Assembly (NCBI GenBank): GCA_028564705.1 | Contig: JAPXFQ010000065.1 | Coordinates: forward strand, 2,604,001-2,668,000 | Direction of reading: 5' to 3' | DNA from: Apricaphanius iberus | Taxonomy: Eukaryota > Chordata > Actinopteri > Cyprinodontiformes > Aphaniidae | DNA: 64,000 bases | Shown here: one piece after another, positions 1-12,345 of the stretch | Layout of the letters: every line of letters starts with the position of its first letter | How positions within the stretch are numbered: position 1 is the first letter of the stretch | Translations under genes and position numbers: made by a program | The notes under the pieces: generated by a model | Told to the model about the DNA's origin: nothing | The model's input: the letters and a program-made list of their open reading frames with translations, nothing else | The model's database searches: none

Positions 1-834
1 CATGCACAGGTGTGTAATGTACACTGACTGATGTGTATATGGTTCACTAAAAACTCTATTCAGAAAACTAAACTCTATTCTACACTGGCTAAAACAAAAC
101 AAAAAAAAACAGTTTATTTAACCATGTCAACTTGGAAAAAAAACATTTGTGGAAAAAAAATGGTAACAGGACATGTTGGAGTTGAAACTACCCATAGTCT
201 TATGCATAGTTATAGTATTTGCTGTTAGACAACTGTCTTAGCCATCAGTCATATGAGTCCTAAGGCTGAGATTAGGAAGGCAGCAAACAGTAATGTAGCC
301 AGCGGAATGTTACCAGAAGCATAGCCACAACAGAGAGCCCACTTAGCCAGCCTTGGCCTGTGACTCAGTAATGGCCAAGAGAATCTCACAGTCTGAGCCA
401 AGTGAAGGAGGTGAACTGGAATGCTTTAACATTATTTATAACTTTTACTGATGCATATACAGATGTGTAATACTGACTGTTCAAACCTTCAAAGACCATC
501 TACCAGTGCTGAAAAGTGGTAGATGTGAAGTAAATTAATTCTTAACTGTTAGTTTGCAGTGTTCAGAATGATCTACCTTGTCTCTTTAACTTGTCGCCAA
601 GCGATCACATTTCTTAAGACAAGCTAGTGGTATCATATTGGCTTGTGTTAAGAGTCTGGTGCAGGCAACTGTTACCGATTATGATAAAAGGTTTATTATT
701 CAAAGGTGCCTGGGAAAGAATCAGGAGGTACGGAGGTAAGGTTAATATTGATTGTTGAATGGTGAATGTTTTTCGATGATGTAGATGGGCGAATGTCTTA
801 CGGTGCTTACACACTGAAAGTGATGGACACGACT
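1..834. other. unannotated AT-rich stretch
   Basis: I see no recognisable gene, RNA or repeat here. Short open frames on both strands have low-complexity or unremarkable translations and no family motif. There is an A-rich run around 95-165. It is probably intergenic or intronic sequence. Confidence 0.5.
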
Positions 835-2400
835 AAAAACAGCCACACGGTCCTAGCTTGTCGCTTGCACATTCATACCTTGAAGCGTGTCCAAACGAAC
901 TAGTCGCGCTTTAAAATAAGCCTTTTTCACGAGCGTGAAGCGGAATTACGTAACTTGTGGAAGGACCCTGACCGGGATCACCTTGCTGGCCTCCTCCTCC
1001 CTCCCTCCTTATCCCGGGTTGACGGGGGACTGTGTGGACTACGTGTTTGGCCTAGCCTCCTGCAGAACTGGGACAGTGGGGGTTTAGACTAATGACACAA
1101 GGGGACCTAGAAAACTCATCCAAACATTTATCTCTAACCGCCTTGAATACTGTAACAGTATCTTCACAGGTATACCTAAAAAAGCAATCAGACAGCTGCA
1201 GCTGATCCAGAATGCTGCTACTTGTGTTCTCACTAGAACCAAGAAAGTAGAGCCCAGTTCTAAATTCCTTACACTGCCACCCTGTAGCTCAGAGAATAGA
1301 CTTCAAAGCGGTTTTATTATGGGGAAGCAGCTTTTAGTTTCTTTTAAGTCTCAAATTATAGCGTACCTCTTTAGAATTGCTTATGAGTAACTGCTTTTAC
1401 TTGCTTGTTTTTTAATTTTCACTCAAATTATAGTCTTGATCACTGGAAATGCTTTCTTGTATTTTAATTTTTTTGTTTTTTTAAATCTTCTTTTCTTTAA
1501 ATTTTAATATAATTATAGTCTTGATTATTGTCTTATTGTAATTGCTTTCTTGTATTCTAATCATCAAAGTGATTTATGCTGTGTTCCAATTTTAATCATG
1601 TAAAGCACATGGAATTGCCTTTTTTTGAAAGTGTGCTATACAAATAAAATTGCCTTGCCTTACCAGTTGAGCTGTGGTGGAGGGATCCATAAACACCCTA
1701 GCTCCTCGCCCAGTTTGTGCTGCGAATGTCCAAGTTTTGCCCGGCGAAACACCAACTACTAAGCTGAGCGGCTGTCCATCTGTCTGCGGTTAGTAAAAGT
1801 TTATAATATAATATGTGAGTGGCGTGGGACGTAATGTGGTGGAGCCATTAGGCTTGGGTGTCCGAGTGAGGAAGTTGTTAATAGCTCACTTCTCGGCGGA
1901 GCTCTTCTAAGAGACACCCACAAACTTCTTAAGAGCATTCCTGTTTAAATAGTTTAACTAGAAAACAGCTGGTGTCTTCCAGCTTGGGGTGATTAGCCAT
2001 GGTGTTTATCAGTATCTGTGCCCTGCTTATGCTGTTACTCCATTTACTCAGCATGGGTCTCAGCATCACTGACACCCATCAGCTTACTGGTTGTCGTGGC
2101 ACGAACTGAAACTGGAGATGAGATTTCTCCAACGTTTGCGGCGGACGCAATAAGCACGAATGCACAGACACAACATAAAATGCTGCGTGTATTTTCAGTC
2201 GTGCCTGAAACGCACCAGCCACGCTACTTGGTTGCGCAGATCAGGCAGAAAAGCGTTTCCGCGCCGCAAATCTGCTTCCGATTTGTCGCGGGATCCCCAG
2301 TTGTGCGTCATCGTATTCCTCCATTGACTTTACATGTAAACCTGACTCTCTAGTCACGTCTATCACGTTCGGTGTGTAAGCGCCGTTACAGTTCCAGAGG
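835..2400 (+). repeat. unnamed repeat family X, copy A
   Basis: This block matches 31241-32509 in the same orientation over most of its length, with many substitutions and small indels. Shared stretches include the segment around 1676-1720 (31735-31760 in the other copy), the one around 1750-1830 (31825-31900) and 1860-2340 (31975-32480). The G+C content and CpG density are higher than the surroundings. I recognise no transposase frame; open frames on either strand look incidental. Copy A is interrupted at about 1090-1661 by a LINE fragment absent from copy B, which fixes the family's uninterrupted order. It is probably a DNA-transposon-like or composite teleost repeat; the superfamily is unknown to me. 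Confidence 0.7.
1090..1661 (+). mobile_element. 5'-truncated L2/CR1-type LINE, C-terminal end and 3' tail
   Basis: The plus-strand translation near 1120-1320 has the usual C-terminal LINE motifs: a RLEYCNS block, then PKKAIRQLQLIQNAA and a VLTRT segment, as in L2-clade reverse transcriptase proteins. A second short coding stretch at about 1315-1390 resembles the final AYLFRIAYE segment, so roughly the intervening part of the C-terminus has been deleted. The 3' UTR ends with a TGTGCTATACAAATAAA motif and a short TTGCC repeat at 1645-1661. The same tail occurs at 22899-22952. Comparison with copy B of the host repeat shows insertion into family X. The element is dead. Confidence 0.75.
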
Positions 2401-2963
2401 AAGATGGAAGTACAACGGAAGATAAGTTTATGCCCAGAGGAAGCAGACAGCAGGGGAAGGGTGAGTGGTGCGGCTGGTAACTATGTCTCTGTTTCCTGGA
2501 CAAAACGGCAGTAAGGGAACGTTGTAGGGTGCACGAACATGCAGCCTACAACGCCTACAATATTTTACACCTGGGAGGAACAAAAACAACAACAAAAAAC
2601 AACAACATTTACCTTTTATGAGACCAGTTTTCTGTCTGATGTCTGTATTTCGGACCATTAATAAGTTCAGACATATGATAATGTTGGGTAAAGTTAAGAA
2701 ATTTGAAAAACAAAACAAAAAAAAGAGCATCTAGCTCTATTCAGTGTAATAGGAAAAACTGTGGTCAAACTGACATATCTGGATGTGTACACAGTATCTT
2801 AACTAAATTTGGACTAAAATGTTAAATCTCTGTATTTTATTGTAAATAAATAATGGATAACAAAGACTTTTCATGAAAACAAGAAATAATTGCTTACAGA
2901 TACACAAGAAATTATACTTGTTAACTAAGGCTAAAAGTGAAGGCTCTGAATGAGATTGAAAAC
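2401..2963. other. unannotated stretch between repeats
   Basis: It contains A/C-rich simple sequence near 2578-2610 and an A-rich tract near 2705-2725. No gene or named repeat is recognisable. Confidence 0.5.
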
Positions 2964-2967
2964 TTAA

Positions 2968-4126
2968 AGGAGATATATCATGCTTTTAAATCCTTCCTTT
3001 TCACATGTAAATCATTCACTTGTGGTCTATGTAAAGTAGAACCACAGTGGTTTGGTCTGAATTTCATGTTATTGTAGCCCCACAGACCCTCCTTATACCG
3101 TTCTGAGGAGCATCTTTAGAGCAACTCATTCTCGTGCGGTCCCTTTAAATGTAAGCGAAACATTTCATGCCCCGCCCCCTCCCGGTTACAGAGCGTTCCG
3201 CTCCAGCCCGTTCGGACATTTTTGTAGTCTGATAGCAGCGATTCGATTACTACCGGCAGATAAACTTTTTATTGCGAAGCGATCGTCGCTAAACTCCTGT
3301 ACATCATGTGTACCCCACGACAAAAACCGGCAAAAAAAGCCCAATAATTTATTCGAAGCATGCAGTACAGTTATATCCTCAGCTAAAAGCTGGCACACAT
3401 CGCTAACAGAAGCAGAATGTACAATGCTACAACTATCAAAACAATCGCCCGTACGACATATCAACACACAACATTCATGTCTAAAATAAAGTTTACTGTC
3501 ATTTTAGTGTTATTTGAAGCTTACCGCTTTGCTTTGTCCGTCGTTTCCGTGGAAAGAAGGAACTGACCCCTCAATCAGACGAAGTCTTTCGGCAAATCCC
3601 TCCTGATACAGACCGAGGTTGCTGAAGCACTCGTCCTCGAAGTGCTTCGCGCAAACGAGGAGAACTTTCCCCACGGATGTCGGTATATTTCCACTAAAAA
3701 TAAAATTTAACCAGGCACTTCTCAGAGGCTCTGATGCTGGGGGTCGATGTAGGGATTTGTGTGGGTTAATACACCCAATAACTGAACATTTTGACTTGCT
3801 TTCTTGTAACTTCGACATGACTGACCTTGGACTACAAAATCGCTGTGGGGGAGAAAAAATGGCGGCTTCACGAAATTGGTTACCCGGAAGTCCATTACCT
3901 TATTTGGCAGTCCAACAACAAATGCTGTGACGTAATAGACAAGAAAACGTAATAGCGAATAGAGAAAACTAAACAGACTGAAAAATATGACCAAAAAAGA
4001 ATGTAAAGATATAAACACAGCACCAGAAGAGAATAAATGTAAGTTGTCTACACTCCTAAACACCCAAAATACACATTTACATGCATTTAAGGGCTAAAAA
4101 AGTGGATTTTCCATGATATGTCTCCT
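2968..4126 (-). mobile_element. TTAA-flanked THAP-carrying transposon (Kolobok-like)
   Basis: The left end reads AGGAGATATATCATG and the reverse complement of the right end reads AGGAGACATATCATG. Both ends are directly flanked by TTAA (2964-2967 and 4127-4130). That gives terminal inverted repeats plus a TTAA target duplication, the signature of Kolobok and piggyBac. A THAP-domain exon on the minus strand favours Kolobok, a superfamily known for TTAA duplications and THAP domains. At 1159 bp it is too short to hold a full transposase, so it is an internally deleted copy. A decayed relative lies at 43591-44930. Confidence 0.7.
3525..3818 (-). pseudogene. THAP zinc-finger exon of a transposon
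   Basis: From Met at 3818 the minus-strand frame gives a C2CH THAP domain: Cys11, Cys16, Trp36, Cys56 and His59, followed by a SVPS segment where family members usually have AVPT. Spacing is C-x4-C-x39-C-x2-H, within the family range. THAP domains bind DNA. In Kolobok and P-type transposons they serve transposase end recognition, and they have been recruited into host THAP proteins. The frame runs into GTAAGC at 3524-3519, a good splice donor, so this looks like a first exon; read through, it would stop at 3510. No catalytic domain follows inside the element. It could be a host-like THAP1-type exon, but the flanking inverted repeats argue for a transposon. Confidence 0.65.
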
Positions 4127-4130
4127 TTAA

Positions 4131-6466
4131 AATGGTATATTGACATAGAACATTTTTTAAATCATCTCTAGCATATAAGGCATTCTCTTATCAATGTGGA
4201 AGTGAAGGCACTATTTATCCAAATTCAAACCAACAGTGTGGCGTTTACCTGGTGATTGATCTGAGCAGACATTTGGATCTGTCTTGTTTCAGGCTAATAC
4301 TTTTACCAAGTCACTCATGACTTATCCTTTTGATTTTTCAACCAGTACAGGCTAATGAGGACATGGAATGGGCTCCCTGACCCTTTAATATTAATCAGTT
4401 GTGTTTGGTAAACTGACAGCAAAAGCCACTGTAACTCAGGAGACAGAGGGATTATTAACCCATCTTCAGGGTCAGTGGGTCAATCTCCTGCTTCTCTAGG
4501 TCAGTCTATTTGGGGTCGACTGAAACTGCTTAATACCAGTAAAAAACAGCAAATAGAAAAGAAGTACAATAAGCCTCTGCTAAAATAAAACCATTTTTTT
4601 TTTACCCCCATGTCAATAATCTTTGATTGCTTCCACATTTTCTTTCTACACAACTAATATTGTACATATTGTACCTTATCAACCCCACCCAACACAATAG
4701 GATCCACTCCTAAGGCATTTGTTTTTTTTCTACATAAAATTCTATGGCACAAATATGGCCACTTAGAGATGCTACATATGTATTTACATGATGAACACCA
4801 CTGAATGTAAAACTTAAGAATAGCAGAAGTAGCCCAATATGAACAAATTAAATTAGTGTCAAAGCACAATTGTACAACAAAAAGAAAAACAGTGTCTGAG
4901 TGTGAGAGGAAAGAACATGAAAACCCCATGCAGAAGGAGCCCAGGCTTGTTTTCAAACCTGAGACCTTCTTGCAAGGCAACAGTGCTAACTGATCATTGC
5001 ACCATAGCAGATATCATAATCAAATGCCAGTAGTGCAATAGAGATGGACCAATTATGAATAAAAAAGGATAAATTAATGTTGATTAAAGGCAGCACAAAA
5101 TAGAATAATTCAATTACAAGTTAAAAGTGACCATACACATGTGAACATTATCACATATTTATTAGTGTTTTGGGACCTAACAGCCCAGACGACAAAAGAT
5201 ATCTTGAGTCCGTTCTGTTTTTTTTTTATCCCTACAATACATCCCAGAATGAAAAAAATAAGCAAAACAAAACCTTCCTGTTTGCATAAACCAGCATACC
5301 ATGTTGTGACATATCATGCTTGCTGGGCTTAAAGTATTCCGACACCGTGCTGGATCTCCGGCATTTGACTATGAATCAGAAAAACAATCAGAGAGGGATA
5401 GCGTCTCTGTGAGACCATGCTTGTGTTGTAGACAATGGAAAAGATGTACCACTCTTAGCAAACAGCAAAATTCAAATGCAGTACCAAACAATGACCATGA
5501 GCGGCAGCACTAAGATGTTTTTAGACCAAGAAATGTAGAATTAAACAAGTTTACACAAAAATGTCAAAAAAATGCACGGAAACTGTAAGATTGTATTGAT
5601 AAAGAGCCATTCATGCAGTTTATAAGCAAAACAAGTTGTTGTGGGGTTTAGTTACTCTTTAAGATCAGATTTTGATCTGTGAAATAACAATAATAAAGTG
5701 ACTTAGGTTGCCCAACAAGAAAATACTTGAGACTTACTAGAAACTTGTACATGTGTGACTTGGTTCCATCTCTGTTAACTTGTTGCCACTCATATACTAT
5801 ACGGAGCATTGAACTTCCCTTTCAACAAAAAAAACAAAAAAAACAAAAACAAGACTGACTTCCCAGCTAAAGGAACCTATCTGATGAGATAGACGGCTCT
5901 ACATTTTGCCTTTTGCATCCCAGCACAACTACATGCAATACAACACAGGTGAAATTTTGGTGGGTTGTTTAATGTCTTTTTTTTCCAGCTCACTTAACTG
6001 TATTCATAGCCTAAAGCTGAAGTGAAGCTTTCATCTGTTTCTAATCAACAATGTTCAAGGTTTGCTGAACTTGTAATCACAGCTGTATATCCCTTCACTT
6101 GATCTACCTGTTAGGACCACAGAACCGCATCTCTGCAGCTCTCATTAGCGAGACAATAAGAAAAAGACAAGAGAGAAAAGGACCAGAGAGAGAGAGTCAC
6201 AGGTGGGTGGATAGTCAGCCAAGCAAAAAGTTGGGCAATTATCAATTCAGACTGCCAGACAGACAACATACCCTGATACTGATCTTTCTGAAGGTGAAAA
6301 GTCAACGGCTCATGAACATGAACTCAAGTGGAAAACCTATTACTGGTGTTGTCAAACAGATTGGACGAATCCCTTTTATGTCTGTATGAAAAACTTGTCC
6401 TTCACTTTGACATAAAAGTTGCTTTAAATAATTGCAGTCTTTGCCCTAAGACACGTTTTTACATCT
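4131..6466. other. unannotated stretch
   Basis: About 2.3 kb of AT-rich sequence with no recognisable gene or dispersed repeat. A homopolymeric T run lies near 4592-4601 and A-rich tracts near 5826-5850. Several frames of 60-110 codons exist but none carries a motif I recognise. Confidence 0.5.
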
Positions 6467-6474
6467 GATATAAT

Positions 6475-6898
6475 CAGGGGCGCAGATAGGATTTTTAAAT
6501 GGACCCCAAACAAAAAACCACCCACCCACCCTCTCACCCCCCAACACAATTAATTGTATGAGCCTAAGCTACAGCTCATTTAGTGAGTTTGTTTAATTTC
6601 AGCCAATGGTTTGCAATAAAACAAACACAAAAAAAATTATATACTTATTTGAAGCCATAATGCAAAAAAAGAGTGTCAACAAAGCTCTGCCTGATCAGCA
6701 CCACCCAAATCTGCCATTTGTTATTCTCCCAATCAATCACCAACCAAAGCCTCATGCCTTATGAAAAACATGTTTTATTTAAACATGAACTGATTTTCAG
6801 CATACCATTTATTGGAGAAAGCAGAGAAAGGAATATGTAAAAAACTAAATATAGAATAAAATAAAAGGCCCCCCATCCCAACCCCATCTACGCCTACG
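6475..6898. mobile_element. hAT-type MITE
   Basis: The left end CAGGGGCGCAGATAGG and the reverse complement of the right end (about CGTAGGCGTAGATGG) are imperfect inverted repeats of a kind common on fish hAT elements. They are flanked by GATATAAT at 6467-6474 and GATATATT at 6899-6906, an 8-bp target duplication with one mismatch. The 424-bp body is A-rich with a C-rich patch near 6510-6545 and has no coding potential, so it is non-autonomous. Confidence 0.7.
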
Positions 6899-6906
6899 GA
6901 TATATT

Positions 6907-8084
6907 ACTCCTGATTCTCCTCCTTTGTTCCCAAAATTTCCCCCACCACAATAATGATGAGCAGTAAATATCACCTTCAATTTATCTTTAAAACAACCAA
7001 ATATATACTTTAAAGCTATGAGAATTAAATTTAGATAACTGCAGCAGCATTTTCTGTGTAATATTGTATAACTGTAAAAAAGATGTGATAAAAGATAAAG
7101 TTGTATTTTAAGGCTTTAAAGTATCTCCAACTGGGTGTTAATAAATGTAGGCCATTTTCGTTCAACCTTTCTTTTCAAGACGATAGCTGCTATTTAAAGT
7201 AGTTATGAACAAATAATAAAAAAACAAAACAATAAATGCCCAGCTACACAATGCTGTCAAAAAGTGAAGCCTCTGTTTAAGCTGCACAGTTTTTGGCAGG
7301 GCATACTTAAACACAAAAAAATGAATGTGATCAATTGTTCTGTGTTGTCCCAGTTGACTTCTCCTCAAGGTAGAGAAGAAAATAATCTTTTTCCCAGTCA
7401 CGTTCCCCACACCCAAACCTATCAGGCTTTCTGGGAACCAAAAGGAGCTGCATTCCATGTGTCTGTCTCTACTACTAATCGTTTGGCTACTGCTGCCGCC
7501 AGATATGTTTCAGTGGTTGGTTGCCATCCTCTGATTCAACCATTAAATGGAAGCCAGGAAAGCAGCTGGGATCTGAGAACAGTTTGTTGAAGGTTTTTCC
7601 ATGAGTTCACCAGCCTGTGGAGGATGAATGTCTTCTGTGAACCAATTCCAACACTGTCACTTCTCTCTGGCAATCGGTCTTCTTTTTTTTCTAAACGTTG
7701 TGATCTTCGAACAAGTCAGTGTTATCAGGGTGTCATATATATGTTAAGTAATTTGTTTTATGTCTTGTCTATATACAAAATTAATCCCTTCAAGAAATTA
7801 GCTGAGATTGTCCACTTATCACAACTCTCTTGGCAGTGAGCTGCGTCACTTAGCAGCAAAAGGCACCCACAGCAGCAGAAATAACAAGAGATAGACTTGG
7901 AAGAAGAGTGGCTCTTTTTGCTATGTTATACACATGTTGAAATGTGACGTCACACACCCAACCTCCCTCCCCCCAGTTCCTGGGTGGAGGGCAAAAAGAC
8001 TGCTCACGCCCGCTGACTACCATTAGTGTTAGCTGACAGTTGTCAATGGATTGTGCTAAATAAATTAAAGTAAAACCACTCAGC
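6907..8084. other. unannotated stretch
   Basis: No gene is recognised. A frame of 108 codons at 7264-7590 on the plus strand has no motif I know. A CpG-containing TGACGTCA (CRE-like) palindrome lies at 7946-7953, shortly upstream of the THAP relic, and could have belonged to its promoter; that is inference. Confidence 0.45.
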
Positions 8085-8292
8085 ATGGTTAACACATGCA
8101 GTGCTGTAGGCTGCACAAATACAAGAAAAGAGAAAGAGGATAATAGTAAAATTCTGTAGGTTTCCAGCTAATGCGCCCACAGCTATGGTTACAGTATAAG
8201 ACATGAAGAGAGTTGGAGAGGAGGATCGATAAAGATCCTGGGAGCCAAAGCCTCATAAAGGAATCTGCTCGCTTCAATTCACTGGAGGTATT
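8085..8292 (+). pseudogene. THAP-domain exon relic
   Basis: The frame starting at ATG 8085 reads MVNTCSAVGCTN, a canonical THAP start with Cys5 and Cys10. It meets a stop at 8157. In a shifted frame the next 100 bases give a RFP motif, and 8239-8285 gives a tryptophan-proline segment followed by GICSLQF, matching the THAP C-x2-H region except that the zinc-binding His is now Gln. The exon is therefore frameshifted, carries further stops and has lost a metal ligand. I did not find terminal repeats around it, so whether it came from a Kolobok-like transposon or a retired host THAP gene is open. Confidence 0.55.
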
Positions 8293-8934
8293 CTGATGTT
8301 TAAATCAAATATAGTGTAAATAATTTCATAGGAGTATTTAGATTATGTAAAATAACCTACCAGCATGCAAAGCTACATCTACTGCTAGCATATTTAGCAC
8401 AACACGCTGAGGAATATGTTTAACTGAAATACACTTTTATGACCACGAAAGTGCTTTATTTAAAAACTTGTATATCAGTGTAGATGTGTAACAAAACTAT
8501 TTTGATAGTTAGCAGGTTTTCTATGTTTCGGATCAGTGATCTGATGATCCAGATAGTCCTGCCTACACTCCTTCACACCTCTGGCTAAACTGCCCAGGCA
8601 TGTTAATGATCTGTATGAAAGTGCAAGATGCCTCAGGCACTCGGAGTTGTCCTAATGACTTCATTATTTATTTTGTGTACTGTCCAGGTGTGTTGATCAA
8701 ATAATTGCAGATATGGAACAAGTCTAGAAGCTTTCCGGTAAATTGTTATCTTCGAGACGTATCTTTTTCAATCATCTGCACGAAGATGGTTTAGATTATC
8801 TACAGTTCTAATACCTACTTTTCTAAGTTTCAGTTTGTCAGCCTTACTGTTCATCACAACAGCACGGCTTTGGATTGCCGTCCAGCGTTGTACGCATGCA
8901 CCAAATTACCCGGATGAAAGCAATAACATTCCGC
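8293..8934. other. unannotated stretch
   Basis: Nothing recognisable. No open frame with a family motif and no clear dispersed repeat. Confidence 0.45.
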
Positions 8935-9190
8935 ATGCCAATAAAATGCTTCAGCAGTAACTGATCTTTTTATAAACCCAGCTGTTTGGTAATGTCTGAT
9001 GATTTCCATCAGAATTACAACCAATCAGCTGACTTAACCACAGCTCCCGCCAAGCGACTCTACCAGGCCATTTTTGAGTACATACCCCCAGACTGGTATT
9101 CCGTTAGTTCCTGAAATGGCCTAGCCCAATGACGGTGAGACACTTACATACCGTGAAGGTCCAGTAAAATTATCTATAAGTTCTGATAGT
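8935..9190 (+). repeat. dispersed repeat family Y, copy 1
   Basis: It aligns in the same orientation with 56505-56785. The best-conserved block is 9011-9175, starting AATTACAACCAATCAG and including a CGACTC segment. Divergence between the two copies is substantial. I have seen similar sequence as a common fish repeat but cannot name the family. No coding potential is evident. Confidence 0.6.
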
Positions 9191-10319
9191 GGAAATGTGC
9201 CTGTTATTTCCACTGATTTGTGAGATTGTGTACTCTAACTCTAATGACAGAACGATACTCCCAATCACATTGAAAATCTGATCAGAATTCCATAAGGGAC
9301 ATTTAGAGAGACCATCCACTCTTGTTACTAGATGGTCAGGCGATAATAAACCGGTAAAAGTTAGCCGCACAGGGTCCGAATGTTTACTTTTAGACTGGAA
9401 GGTTAAAAAAACGAAATCTGGAAAATTACAATTTTTCATGGACTGTTTGAAAGGGGCTCTAGATTTGACCCTGACACAGCCAGCCCTATTTACAGCCTGA
9501 CCTGTGGAGAAAAGGATCCAAAGCTGTTGACAACATAAAGTAGGTCAAAGGATGTCAAAGATCCTTTAACCATGATTGGAAACCTGGAAAAATTACTTGA
9601 GTACTCGACTCCTATAGTAAGTCACAAAACAGACCGGGCAACGGTTAATTCCATGGGATAGTTTTAAGACTAGAACCCCATCTGAATATGACAGCTCATC
9701 TCATTATTTTTTTTTAAATGATAAAAAATGTTTTTTTTAAAAAACATTCTTTAAACATCCCATGGCCAAAAGAGAACTTTTTGCTGCTTCCAAAAGTGGA
9801 ATTAACAAAGGCAAGAGAATCCAGTTTACCTATAAATGTGGATAATGAGAGTAGCTGAAAACCATCCTGTGGCCATCCAGATGTCTTCTGACTGTAAAAA
9901 ATTATTTGAACGATGATGAGATGATGATGCTGGTATTTAGAGACCATATCTGGCAATTTAGTCATCAGCTCCCTCATGTGAGAAGACTGCATCTGGTTTA
10001 TTTCCTTAAACATGGTGGTGACTACTCTGAGTTGCTCTAAAATGCCCCCGTTTTTTCTCTAAATCATCCTGATATGCCCTCTTTAATCCCATTCATCTTT
10101 TGCATTATCTTCCTAATCCATCTCTTTTAATACAACCATTTGCTTCTTTATCCTGGGCTTTTTTTAGTGTTAACGTTTTCTCTGGTCATGAGGTAGATTT
10201 TAAAATACACAATTCAACATGCTTACTTTAAGAACCAGGAAAAAAAGATATCGTATTTAAGTTTTAAGTCATCAGTTCCAAGCAACTTTGTGATCTCTTT
10301 CTACATTAGAGTCCCCACA
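9191..10319. other. unannotated stretch
   Basis: AT-rich, with T/A homopolymers near 9706-9750. Minus-strand frames of 89 and 99 codons have no recognisable motif. Confidence 0.45.
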
Positions 10320-10452
10320 GTCCAGGGTATCATTACTCTGATATGCTGGCCTGTTAAAGAGCCATTCATTTGATTCAAGTGTGTTGGAGCAGGGATGCAT
10401 CTAAAACCTGCAGGGCAGTAGCTCTAAAGGACTGGGTTTGGAGGACCCAGAT
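10320..10452 (-). repeat. short dispersed repeat (family Z), copy 1
   Basis: The reverse complement contains TTTTAGATGCATCCCTGCTC and then an ACACACTTGAATCAAATG block, closely resembling 59540-59665 on the plus strand. This is a common teleost short interspersed sequence, non-coding and possibly a MITE. Target duplications were not identified. Confidence 0.6.
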
Positions 10453-11933
10453 GGAAAAATGGTACAATAAACTCTTTACTGTATCAAACTCACAAGTATT
10501 AAAATAATGCTAGGAAGTAAGGATAATCCAGCTATCTTTCAGAATGCAATTCACATTAACAACTCATGTTTCAGTCAAGATACACTTCCAAACACCAGGC
10601 ATATAACTACAGACTCCAAACTCCAGCTATTCTATTCTGTCCTAAAAACTGAGCCACAGTAGTTTTTGTTTGTGTTCATTTTATTTTAGTTGTTCACTCT
10701 TTTTGTTTAGAAATGTTGCATCAAATTCAGGGGAGTTTGTGAAACTGAGCGATTACAGCTAGCGAAGTCTGTAGCCTCTCATTCATTTACTGAATGAGAT
10801 CTATCGCACAAGGTGGCCACCGATAGTAGCTTCAACTCTGAAACACTGAAACATACACTTTAAATTAAGCAATGTGCACTTGTTTTCTCACCACATGGTG
10901 AACCACTTTTGTCTATGGCAATATTGTACCAAGGTGAATGTTTTTCTTATTCTTACACCAAACATTTGCGTTTGGACCATAATGCCTTTTATGGTTCTCT
11001 GTTTGCTATCCTTTTAAAAGATGATGCAGGCCCTTTTGAAAAGCAAAATAATGTTCTCTTAATAACCTCTAAGGGCTTTCACAGAAGAGCTGGGTCTATC
11101 TTGTGTCGACTCGATTCACTAATAAAATGACGCCTAAATGTAACAGCTCTCACTAGGGTTTATTTGGAGTTGGATTTAGCAGAATAAAGGGGTGTGAAAA
11201 CAAATAGACACCACCATTTTTGAAAGTGTGGTGAATAATTGTCAGTTTTGATCTCTTACTAGAATTTGTGGATGGCTGGAGCATATCTTAGGCGAAAGGT
11301 CGGACATACTAGCCACAGGTCAATAGTCCATCATAGTGCCAACTCTAGTCAACTTTCCATACACACACATAATCACACCTTGTCAAATTAAAGGACAAAT
11401 TAACCCAACATGGATGTTTAATGGTCTATAGGGGATAAGTGTAGTACCTGGAAAAAACCTAGGTGTTTTGCAGTTGTGCTAACAATGTCTGTCCCAAACC
11501 ATAAACCTTATTTTTTTTTAAAACCTGCTCTACTCTAACCTCCTTGAAGACTACTTAATCATCTCAGTTTTCTGCTCTCGATTCCAAGTCTTTGTTCCAT
11601 TGGACAAAATAATCTGCCAAATGGCTGAAGATTTTGGCAGATGCAATTCTAACTTCCTCTCGTGATCCCTCAACATTAAATAAATGATGAAAAAAGGCTC
11701 AACAGTGACTTTCTTTTCTGAGGTGTTTCAAAAATCATGGCACTCTCATGAAACCCTTCACAAACTACCGGTCCACAAAAAAAGGCCTCCTTAATGGACA
11801 CATGTTCTTTTTTGGCAGCATCACAAGCTTCAGACAACAAATTTACTGACAAGGGCTGAAAAAAGAACTATCATTATTTTACCACAGCAACAAGACGTAC
11901 CAGGCTTTAAAACAACTGTATTGTTTCAAAGGA
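10453..11933. other. unannotated stretch
   Basis: No gene or clear repeat was recognised. The 73-codon plus-strand frame at 10909-11130 has no known motif. Confidence 0.45.
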
Positions 11934-12345
11934 TGTGTGCCATGCAAAACTATTCATACACATTTAAGTTTCTCACATTTGATCTAGTCATAAAAGTTTT
12001 TTTTTGCTTTTTGTTGGTTTGATGTTGTACCTTGAAATGATGTGTCTGTGCAACAAAAAGTTGTGCATAAGGATCATTAATCAATTTCTAACACATTTTT
12101 TTATAAACAAAATATGAAAAATGACTTTACACCGCCTGATACCCTTAAACTCTGACCCCCTCCCAGAAAAAAAGAAAATCACTGCAACCAGTTGCAAAGT
12201 CAAGTCAAACATTTAGAAATAAAGTCTACCTGTGGATAATCAATTATCTTAATGAATACATTTGCTCTTTTGCAAACACCTTAGAGGTGTTTCAGAAAAT
12301 ATTTATGAATGAACAACACGAAAACCAAGGAACACAACAGAGAAT
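11934..12345 (+). mobile_element. Tc1-like transposon 5' end (truncated)
   Basis: It begins with a diverged form of the GCAAAA-TATTCATA terminus seen on many fish Tc1 elements and continues through the characteristic 5' non-coding region: a TCTGA-type segment near 12150, CAACCAGTTGCAAAG at 12187, and TCTACCTGTGG at 12224. It ends with AAAACCAAGGAACACAACAG at 12321, which corresponds to the start of the transposase (KTKEH). The rest of the transposase is absent and the sequence afterwards is unrelated, so only the 5' end remains. Confidence 0.65.

Noticed and set aside
3722..4063. 113-codon minus-strand frame upstream of the THAP exon
   Set aside because: Low-complexity Phe/Leu-rich translation overlapping the THAP exon in another frame; no motif.
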